In this document: positions 47,125-56,331 of the stretch, one piece after another
Numbering within the stretch: the stretch's first letter is position 1
Layout of the letters: each line of letters opens with the position of its first letter
DNA from: Siphonodentalium dalli
Lineage: Eukaryota > Mollusca > Scaphopoda > Gadilida > Siphonodentaliidae
Reading direction: 5' to 3'
NCBI GenBank assembly: GCA_032622095.1
Contig: CP136065.1
Location: 22,678,134-22,742,133 of the forward strand
Length of the DNA: 64,000 nt
Position numbers and translations under genes: made by a program
The notes under the pieces: model-generated
What the model was told of the DNA's origin: nothing
Databases searched by the model: none
What the model saw: the letters and a program-made list of their open reading frames with translations, nothing else

Positions 47125-48970
47125 GGATCGGGCCAATGATCACGTGACTTCGTCTACAACACAAAATCTTCAGCTGGTTCGGAATTTTTAAAATCGTTAT
47201 TAAAATAACGATTGGCGGTTGAATATTAGATTATATGCGCATAATGGACATTTTATATATATATTATCGGTATACTGAAAAAAAAAATGAGCCTATGTGA
47301 ATATTTAGGTCCAATATGAACCTATTTGTATGAGGATTTCAGCACCAATGTTAACATTTTTATGTATGTGTTTTCACTGTGGCTCATGCCATCCAATGGA
47401 ATAATCGGTATAAGTCCACTATGGGCTAACTCTTGAATCAAATAAGTCCAATATGAATCAATGTAAATATTTAGGTCCAATATGAACCTATCTGCATGTG
47501 GATATATTGAAGTATTGTCTGTCATGTGAACAGGAGCCGCAGGCTGCTGACGCAAAAAGTCGCAACAGGGCCGCAGGCCCCTCCGATGCTGAATAAATCA
47601 TCAGCGCCCCTGCCATTTTCCACAATCAAAGGACTGCAATACAAGGTTTAGATCAATCATGTGATCGGGCCAATGATCACGTGACTTCGTCTACAACACA
47701 AAATATTCAGCTGGCTTCGAATTTTTAAAAATCGTTATTAAAATAACGATTGGCGGTTGAATATTAGAATATATGCGTATAATGGACATTTTATTTATTA
47801 TCGGTATACTGAAAGAAAATAATATTATTTTTTTTCAGGATCATGTTTAAAAAAAAAATTTAATTAAATAAACACACAAAAATAAGCTCACTATGGGCCT
47901 ATTTTTTTAGAATCAAATAAGTCCAAAATGAGCCTATGTGAATATTTAGGTCCAATATGAACCTATTTGTATGAGGATTTCAGCACCAATGTTAACAATT
48001 TTATGTATGTGTTTTCACTGTGGCTCATGCCATCCAATGGAATAATCGGTATAAGTCCACTATGGGCTTACTCTTGAATCAAATAAGTCCAATATGAATC
48101 AATGTAAATATTTAGGTCCAATATGAACCTATCTGCATGTGGATATATTGAAGTATTGTCTGTCATGTGTACAGGAGCCGCAGGCTGCTGACGCAAAAAG
48201 TCGCAACAGGGCCGCAGGCCCCTCCGATGCTGAATAAATCATCAGCGCCCCTGCCATTTTCCACAATCAAAGGACTGCAATACAAGGTTTAGATCAATCA
48301 TGTGATCGGGCCAATGATCACGTGACTTCGTCTACAACACAAAATCTTCAGCTGGCTTCGAATTTTTAAAAATCGTTATTAAAATAACGATTGGCGGTTG
48401 AATATTAGAATATATGCGTATAATGGACATTTTATTTATTATCGGTATACTGAAAGAAAATAATATTATTTTTTTCCAGGATCATATTGCTTTAAAAAAA
48501 AAATTTAATTAAATAAACACACACAAAAATGAGCTCACTATGGGCCTATTTTAGAATCAAATGAGTCCAAAATAAGCCTATGTGAATATTTGGGTCCAAT
48601 ATGAACCTATTTGTATGAGGATTTCAGCACCAATGTTAACATTTTTATGTATGTGTTTTCACTGTGGCTCATGCCATCCAATGGAATAATCGGTATAAGT
48701 CCACTATGGGCTTACTCTTGAATCAAATAAGTCCAATATGAATCAATGTCAATATTTAGGTCCAATATGAACCTATCTGCATGTGGATATATTGAATTAA
48801 CATCATAGATATTATCTCTAAGAGATAGGATCTGTCTGTCATGTGTGCGAATAGCACACAAGAGCCACAGGCTGCTGACGCAAAAAGTCGCAACAGGTCC
48901 ACAGGCCCCTCCGATGAATAAATCATCAGCGCCCCTGCCATTTTCCACAATCAAAGGACTGCAATACAAG
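47125..48970 (+). repeat. Triplicated segment in copy B
   Basis: GATCGGGCCAATGATCACGT occurs near 47128, 47662 and 48306, each starting a ~530-640-base unit. Units contain the AATCGTTATTAAAATAACGA inverted motif, the ATGAACCTATTTGTATGAGG block and a GC-richer GCCGCAGGC block. Copy A has one unit (about 13930-15660, split by the modular element). The minus ORFs in the GC-richer block recur with the repeat and show no domain. Confidence 0.85.
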
Positions 48971-49075
48971 GTCTAGGTCACTCAGATATAAACAAATCTC
49001 TTACAACTTGATATTCAGTTCTCTTGGACACTTTCATGAGCAACCATGATAAAAAGTCTCACATAAATTGCTTAC

Positions 49076-49099
49076 TTGGTGTCACTGGTGAAGTAGGAC
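49076..49099 (-). CDS. Micro-exon: Thr/Pro linker between SRCR and MAM domains
   Basis: This 24-base candidate exon sits between a TTTTAG acceptor and a GTAAGC donor. It is symmetric (phase 1-1). Spliced to its neighbours it encodes PTSPVTP, and joined with the start of the next exon it gives a Thr/Pro/Asn-rich linker leading to the first MAM cysteine. It is too short to be found by ORF length. Support comes from the splice sites, the phase match on both sides and the plausible linker composition. It lies inside duplication copy B in a roughly 300-base stretch (about 48980-49265) that is absent from copy A. Skipping it would leave the reading frame intact, so it could be alternatively spliced. 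The alternative is a chance pair of splice-like sites. Confidence 0.62.
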
Positions 49100-50140
49100 C
49101 TAAAATAGAACCAAAGAAGAAACGAAGAATCAATCATTACACAGCCAGTCTTAGGGGGGCGGAGCATAGCTGTTGCTAGGAGACAATCGTCTGCTCATAT
49201 ACATTAAATTGTTTACAGCCTGTGCTTATACTGGTTTTGACAATCAAACAAACTCTGTTCTCATCTTAATTAAAGACAGTGCATCTTTTCATAACAAGTT
49301 TTATATACATGTATTTTCTGGGGTATAAAATAACACATATGAATCAAAGACACCTGTCCGTAAATGGTTTTATCAATTAATTATGATTTTATTTCAATTT
49401 CTCAGGTATTATACATTCAACCTTATGGGACAGTTTTACATACTATTTTTAGAACAGATCAATCATGAAATTTTAGGCGAACTCACGGAAACAATCGGAG
49501 CATAGGAAGAGGGAGAACTATGGCTTGTTGCCATTCATCGAAAAGTTCTTCCGTTGAATGGCAACAAGCCATAGTTCTGACTAAATCCTGAAATATTACC
49601 CATAATTCTGCTGCACATGGTTAAAGACTTGATTATTCAGGGCCTTACTGTACGTTACATGAATAAACCACTTTATTATGCTTTTATAGACAAATAATAT
49701 ACCAAATCTTCAGTGTTTTATTCACAGAAAAGGGTATTTGATCTCTTGAAATCGGGTTTTATAAAAATTAAGTTGCAATTGTGACCAGAAAGAGATACGC
49801 CATCTTTAATGTATGTAAATTAGCAAATATATACAATAAACAACACTGTTATTATATGCATGGACAAATTCCCAACATCTTTTACATTTACGAACTGTCA
49901 GTGCCAGAAAATATAAATGTGCAACATTTTACAAATCTGTCTATAATTCCATGTTATGCTATGAGGATGAAGTTACACAACCCAGTAAACAAATATTTAA
50001 GGCTGGCAGGAATGTTATTTGTATGTTAAAAATTCTTAGAATTGAGATGGGACACGTGTATAACAAGAAAGTGGTGTGTTGGTGCGGTATTTTATCGGGT
50101 TATCCATTTTTGCGGAATTCCCATGGCAATAAATTCAACT

Positions 50141-50888
50141 AGAGGTGACTGTCCCAATGGGACTAAGGATACCTCCTGTGATTTAAAAACACTAAGATGT
50201 TTCATGTCAGTAAACATTTAGTTACAATAATAAAAAACAGATTCCCATCGCAGGTGCACAACACCTAACACTAATATCCTAAACCTATTGACCGAAAAAT
50301 GTAGGTATAATAGCTCGGACAAAATTATGCATGTTGCAAATGTTGAAAAAGGGGAATAACTCTCCAAAAAAAGTCAGACAGACCTCATAATTGCAGGTGC
50401 ACACGTTTCCGTGGTACTAAATATATGTGTCAAGTTTCAAAAACAATGACCTAAAATTTAGGAATAAAAGCTTGGACAAAATAATGCATCTTGCTAAACA
50501 TTTTCTAAGTAAATAAAGGGGGATAACTCCACCAAAAAAAGTCCGACAGATGTCATAATCGCAGGTGCACAGGTTCCCATGGTACTAACTATCAATGTAA
50601 GTTTAAAAAAAAATTAACCTAAAAATGTGGGAATAAAACCTCGGACTATACATTTCGTCGAAAAAGGGGGTAACTCCACCAAAAAAGTCTGACAGACATG
50701 TCATAATCGCAGATGGAGAGGTTCCCATGGTGGTTGATGTCTACAACAAGTTTCATGGAAAATGATAAAAAAATGACTGAGAAAAACTCCGGACAAGTTT
50801 GTGTCCACGGATGGATGACGGATGGATGACGGATGGACAAGCTGATTCTAGTATACCACCCCCCACAACTTTGTTACAGGGGGTATAA
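50141..50888. mobile_element. Modular repeat element with terminal hairpin, copy B
   Basis: Counterpart of 24691-25305, with an additional module around 50580-50720 and the terminal GTATACCACC...GGGGGTATA hairpin near 50851-50888. Presence in both copies dates it before the duplication. Confidence 0.65.
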
Positions 50889-53133
50889 CAAACATCTTAT
50901 TGAACTTATTATCTGAATATTTCCTAAGGGAAAACAAGTTGTCAATGAGTATTTAGCAAAAAAAGGGCTAAACAAGGTTTTCTCATCAAAGATGGCTTAG
51001 TCTAGTTTTTTGCCCATAAACGTGCATATGTTTTACCGAGAATCACTAAAATAGACAATACTATTAAAGAACCATAACTCAGAACTAAGGGCCATAAACT
51101 CATGTAAAAATAAGACTGCTGACTGCTGCCAGCTGCCATATTTTTCATCGAAAAATGTTCAGATTCGATAGCTCGCATCTATAGGCGATCCTAAAAGACC
51201 CTGTAACGTTTAAAAAAAATTCCAATAAATGTGGGCTGCAAGGTGTGTTGAAGGATTCATATTTGTAATCCAAGATGGCTGCTGGTAGCCATATTTTTTT
51301 TAAACGTTTCTAGGATAAAAAGATGGGTTCCCATCTAGAGCTCACCCCAAAGATCGATATGAAGTTTAATGACGATTGGATGAGAAATGTGACCTGTAAG
51401 TTGTGCTAAATGATATATACAATTAGTAAAATCCAAGATAGCCGCTGGCAGCCATGTTTTTTAACAGAATTCGAAGAAGAAAAAATGGTAAGCACCCAAC
51501 TAGAGGTCACCCCAAGGATCCACATGCAGTTTGGTGATGATCGGATGAGAGATATGCTCTGTAGGGGGTGCTAAAGGATTTAGTAATGCAAAGAGTAAAA
51601 TCCAAGATGGCCACTGGTGCCCATATTTTTTCAATCGTTAAAATGTGACAGCTCTCCATCCAGAGGTGATCCTAGACTTATACACTGAATATCGTTGAAA
51701 TCGGTCAAAGTTTGTACGAGTTAGCGAACGATCAAAATCTATAAAAATAGACAAAGTAAATCCCATAATTATAGTATAAAGATTGGACAAACATGGTTTT
51801 CGAACTCAAGCTAGATATTGTTGCAAAAGACACATATACCAAATATCATTACATTGGTCAACATTTGATTAAGTTATCATGGTCTCGCGCCCAGCCGTAT
51901 GCCCAGTTGCTCGGTTGCCCACCCGACTGCACACCTACCGACCTTGCCAAAGCATAAGTTGAGTTTGTATTTAAAACTTGACTTAAAACTACTGGAGGTT
52001 CTCTCTTGATAAAACCAGCTAAAGTAATGCTAATTAGTATGATTTAAACATATTTTATTATCCCTCAGTCAATAAACAAAATACAAATAAAGATAATACA
52101 GATGGTGACATGGATGGAGAGGTGATAAAGGGATCGGAGCACAAGTTGGGTGTCATCTCAAAACTACTATCGGGATCCCGATAAATATCCCGATAACTCA
52201 AAAGCTATCTTCTAACTTTCCCGATAGATCCCGATAGAGCGGTCGTGATTTCCCGAAAATATTCCAATACCGCATCTAAATATTCCGATAATACGCCGAG
52301 TTCCCGAATATTTCCCGATAAAAGTCCGAAAGTAATATACGGTAGCGTATTGCCAATAAATTTCTGATAATTTACCAATTTATTTCACGAATAATTATTT
52401 CTGTTTTTGGTAATCGATGAATCGAGCATGTTGTTTTGTTTATATATATGTTTCTTTTTCCGGTTCAATGTGTTGTCATTACTTTTGGATTCGTCCACAG
52501 CTTCCTTCGTAAGCACATTTTTATTGGGGTGGAAGCTTGTTTAAAAGCATTAAAACTCTACACGTTTCAAGTTTTGATTCAAAGTTATTAAATTGTCCAT
52601 TGAATTATTTTTGCAAATTATACATACAGCACATATACCCTAGAAGCGCTATGAAGGACACATAAAAAGGAAATTTCATAAAGGCAGTATCCCTTCAACA
52701 CTAGCAATTGAATGGTCCAAAGTGAATGTGAGAAAAAATTCAAATATGTATTTCATAATAATCTAATAAATTACCAAACATGTGAAATAAATGCCACAAG
52801 ATTACGATAATTACTACACATTGGCTTCAAATAGTTGATTTTCAATCGCAGGTAGCTTTCTTTAAACAATATTTGAGAACTATATTGTTCTGCTGATTTA
52901 CGCCCCACCTGATTTGCTCTTATTTTTTGGCGCCATCGGTGTCTAGTAAACAAATCGTGCTTCCTGGATTTCAATTCATCATTCAAGAATAAATTTCTTC
53001 TCAAAACTACGTACAATAGATATAATTTCTCCCATGCAGAGTATTTTTTCTCAATCATACTCAATGTAACATTCTTAAAATGCAGATAACGAAATTCGTT
53101 GAATCATTATTTTTGAAAAAGGCGCGTCTTGCA

Positions 53134-53425
53134 CAGGGAAGGATCCAGATAATTTTTGGGGACACCTGTTCTGTATTTGAGTATGTGCCCATATAAATTT
53201 GGATGTTAAAATATTCAGTACTGGATACTTGAGTGTGCAAATAAAGGCTCCATATTATAGACTATATATCATCTGCGGGCTGATGATTTGCATTACTAGT
53301 ACATTTTGTTGAATTATAGAAAAATTCCTTGAAAATATGGAAGATCCAACTTGAATAAATACTATCTACATGGAATTTGGGGACATTTGGGTCTCTATAG
53401 TTTGGGCACCCTGGATCCTTCTCTG
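53134..53425. mobile_element. hAT-like MITE in copy B
   Basis: Terminal inverted repeats CAGGGAAGGATCCAG and (inverted) CAGAGAAGGATCCAG bound a 292-base element. An exact 8-base duplication GTCTTGCA flanks it (53126-53133 and 53426-53433). Copy A has the single unoccupied GTCTTGCA at 27556-27563. The CAGRG-type ends and 8-base duplication are the signature of hAT transposons. No transposase, so moved in trans. Confidence 0.93.
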
Positions 53426-54134
53426 GTCTTGCACGTGTTTCGCCTCGCCGCCTACTGACACAAGCAATTCAAATAAAACATAACACAAGTTTTACACTGT
53501 CAATTCTTTATTTTTCACGTCACAATTTGGCGATTTGCTGGAGGCTATCTAAGTGATAATTCGCAGTGAATGTAAACTTTAGTGATCATACAAGAACAAA
53601 ATAATCAGCGCTATGAATTGGATGGCACCACATGGGATGTTTCTTCCAAAACCAAGGGGGGAGGTACACGTTTGAGCAATATAGAACTCTAACTAGGTGA
53701 ATTATTTTCACGTAACTAATCATAACAGATTCATTAAGAGTCCACATTTATGGGCAATCTGTTTTAGAAGAGTACATTCCTCTCTAAATTTGGCTATTAA
53801 CTTTATTGCTCGTGCCTCCTCCTGGGCTTGCATTCTAATCCATATAGTTCAGTGTGAAAGGCTAAAATATTATTTTTAAAAGTATAATACATTTTTCCTT
53901 AAACAAAGCCTAAACACTGAACTATCATAGGTCCCTCCCATGGCGGTGCCATTCCCAACCCTGCAACTCGCCAATCTCCTGATTGAGTCGGAAATAAAAC
54001 TGAAGAATTCAATCGTGTACAGCGGGTTATATTGGGACGGATCATGCGTGACTAATCCGGACAAGCCAATGAATGTCGAGAGGCGACCAAAAAGTTAACC
54101 CATTTCCTAAAATATGAAAGTGTCAATGACACTG

Positions 54135-54917
54135 TAGCTCAACTTTGTAAAGAAGGTAATTTTTATGTGATGAGCAATGAATAGAGAGATTAAAAAGGAG
54201 TGTAAAAAAATGAGCAGTAAAGGATTTAGTCACACATAGAGTAAAATCCAAGATGGCTGCTGGTAGCCATGTTTTTTTGGCCGAATGACCCCAAAATGAC
54301 TCGTTCCCATCTACATGTCATTATTAAAACCCACGACAAATTTTATGATGATCAAACTAAAAGTACGACCTGTAGCCCGTGCTAAAGGATTTAGTCATAC
54401 AAAGAGTAAAATCCAAGATGGCTGCTGGCGGCCATGTTTTTTGGCCAAATGACCCCAAAATGACTCTTTCCCATCAACATGTCATTATTAACATCCATGA
54501 CAAATTTTATGATGATCACACTAAAGGTACGACCTGTAGCCCGTGCTAAAGGATTTAGTCATACAAAGAGTAAAATCCAAGAGGGCTGCTGGCGGCCATG
54601 TTTTTTGGCCGAATGACCCCAAAATTAATCGTTCCCATCTACATGTCAATATTAACATCCATGACAAATTTTATGATGATCAGACTAAAAGTACGACCTG
54701 TAGCCCGTGCTAATGGATTGAATTTTGAAATCAAAGATGGCCGCTGGTCGAAATGTTGATGTCAACGGCTATGACAAATTTCATAATGATCCAACCAAAG
54801 GTACGACCTTTAGCCTGTATTGTTGATGAATCACGCAGACACGTACACATGCACACACGGACGACGGACGACAAAGCGATGGCAATAGCTCAAACTTTAC
54901 AAAGTAAAGTTGAGCTA
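54135..54917. mobile_element. Modular MITE with inverted ends and ~165-base units
   Basis: The left end TAGCTCAACTTTGTAAAG is mirrored at the right by CTTTACAAAGTAAAGTTGAG plus CTA (a 4-base extra in the right arm). The interior has about three and a half units of the same module as 42655-43590, then GACGGACGACAAAGCG. The array at 42655 starts with a GAGTGTAAAAAATGAGCAGT block that also occurs here near 54200, so it is a partial copy of this element. Confidence 0.75.
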
Positions 54918-54939
54918 AAAAGAAAGTTGGACCGCAATT

Positions 54940-55132
54940 AGCATCATGCGGAGAGGCAGTCCTAAGGAAATTGCATACAAAAAATTATTGAAATTGGTTC
55001 ATAGTTGTTCGAGTTATGAGGTCGGATGGACGGACGGATGGACGGACGGACACATGGAGGGAGAAAGTGTGAAGGACGGACAGACGCAATAAATCCAGTA
55101 TACCCCCCATTTTCTTCGAAAGTGGGGGTATA
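54940..55132. mobile_element. Fragment ending in GTATACCCCCC hairpin
   Basis: It contains GACGGACGGATGGACGGACG repeats and an end hairpin of GTATACCCCC with GGGGGTATA (55100-55132). It is the same 3' architecture as 14093-15143, joined directly to the next member. Confidence 0.6.
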
Positions 55133-55395
55133 AAAAGGGGTGATAACTCCACTAAAAAAAGTCCGACAGACGTCATAATCGCAGGTGCACAGGTTCCATG
55201 GTGGTTGATGTCTGTGCCAAGTTTCATAGAAATTGATAAAAAAAAACGACTGAGAAAAACTCCGGACAAATTTGTGTCCATGGACGGACGATGGACGACG
55301 AACGGACGACGGACGGACGAAGGACGGATGATGGACGGACGACAGACAGATGAGCTGACTCCAGTATACCCCCCTAACTTCGTTGTGGGGAGGTA
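55133..55395. mobile_element. Short member of the hairpin-ended modular family
   Basis: One module similar to the last modules of 24691-25305 (AAAGTCCGACAGACGTCATA, CGCAGGTGCACAGGTTCC), a GGACGGACGACGG tract, and GTATACCCCCC...GGGGAGGTATA as terminal hairpin. Confidence 0.65.
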
Positions 55396-56025
55396 TACTG
55401 ATAATTACATACACCATTACTTCAATAATAATAATAATAATAATATATAGTCTATATTATTATTAAAGTAATGGTATGTGTACTTAACAGCGGATTTTGA
55501 TAAAATCTTCCAACAACTTTGATCGAGACTGCGTAACAGTGCAGGCCTACAATCTAGATCTGTCAGTTTATTTCTAAAGCACTTGGATAGTCATTATACC
55601 GCGACTTGATTTTGTAGATTTCCCGATGGGTGGGGATGTATTGTCCTGGTAAAATTTGATTATGTAACACCCACTGATCACCACTGTAAAAACATAAAAA
55701 CCCTGATACCCCGATAAAAGTCCGGAGTAATCCCGATACAGAAACTTTCCAAAAAGCAGCGGTGTTGTTTTCGGATTATGATACTCCGAAATGAAAGTAA
55801 ACGCCGAAAGAATCCCGATAGCTTATGTAAATATTCTGAAACGTTCCCGATAAATGTTGCGTCATTTCCCGATAATAATTTCCCAATAACTGTATATGCT
55901 ATAGGGATTTATCAGGAAATAGGCTGATTTCCCGATAGAAGTTTTGAGATGACGCCTTACAGAACTTATAGAAGCTCCTATCCCTTATATGAACAGATAA
56001 TTGGTAATCAATTAGACATAGTTAC
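55396..56025. other. Intron stretch with AT palindrome and inverted CCCGATA cluster
   Basis: An AAT/ATT palindrome is flanked by ACCATTACTT...AAGTAATGGT (55405-55475). At 55690-55955 lies the TTCCCGATA-type cluster in the opposite orientation to those at 26565 and 52150. No gene. Confidence 0.6.
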
Positions 56026-56198
56026 CTGCTGTAGAGCAGTAGACTCCAGCATCCTCAATGTGAGTACAATCCTCAACTCCCCATCCTCTGTGTCCACAGT
56101 TCGAAATAGACATCTCATATCCGCGGCAAACAACATTATCCAACCATATTCGACCACTGCCTTGTCCATAAAATCCACCCGACCTTGCTGAACCAGAA
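56026..56198 (-). CDS. Exon: C-terminal half of an SRCR domain
   Basis: This 173-base exon is preceded on the minus strand by a pyrimidine-rich tract ending in AG and followed by GTAACT. It begins with one base completing a split codon (phase 2) and ends with one base of the next (phase 1). The product includes [14 protein letters not shown], then a CGH...WGVEDC stretch and EDAGVYCS. These are the hallmarks of the second half of a scavenger receptor cysteine-rich domain, including the conserved Cys residues. The first-half exon would be upstream, beyond the LINE at 56.3-60 kb, and is not in the window. The phase-2 split after an LGY-type motif matches the donor of the exon at 2784-2928, so both SRCR domains share one intron position. 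This fits group A SRCR domains, which are usually encoded by more than one exon. Confidence 0.87.
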
Positions 56199-56331
56199 CT
56201 ACCAAAGAGAAAAACCATGGAAAGCAATTAACAAATTAATAATTAATAATTGCCCAGATACAGGTTACGTTCCCTGTGATGGGTCACAAATCCACACTTA
56301 TCGGGATTAGAACCAGTTTTGCAATCACTGG

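Larger units (their letters stand above)
43597..54072 (+). repeat. Large direct duplication, copy B
   Basis: Same-orientation counterpart of 6605-28204. It keeps empty target sites for the LINE (46199-46205) and the DIRS element (about 49622-49632). It has its own additions: a triplicated segment (47125-48970), a roughly 217-base stretch at 52609-52825, and a 292-base hAT-like element at 53134-53425. Arrays of ~160-base modules flank it on both sides (42655-43590 and 54135-54917), whereas copy A has no such flanks. The gene's micro-exon (49076-49099) lies inside. Confidence 0.9.
2784..56198 (-). other. Gene model: SRCR/MAM-domain extracellular protein, partial
   Basis: Five minus-strand exons form one model: 56198-56026, 49099-49076, 41438-41020, 29180-29090, 2928-2784. 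Each is bounded by AG upstream and GT downstream. The junction phases match in order (1, 1, 0, 1), and the model reads through without a stop. The protein order is SRCR (second half), short Thr/Pro linker, complete MAM domain, SRCR (first half). SRCR and MAM domains are disulfide-rich extracellular modules found in scavenger-receptor-like, DMBT1-like and adhesion proteins. The product is therefore probably secreted or a membrane ectodomain with repeated SRCR-MAM units. No signal peptide, promoter, start or stop lies inside the window, so the gene continues on both sides. Additional symmetric exons in the large introns cannot be excluded. Ligand and role are unknown. Confidence 0.85.

Noticed and set aside
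43597-54072. Copy A/B core as one giant transposon
   Set aside because: No inverted ends, target duplications or conserved ORFs at the borders; segmental duplication is the simpler reading.
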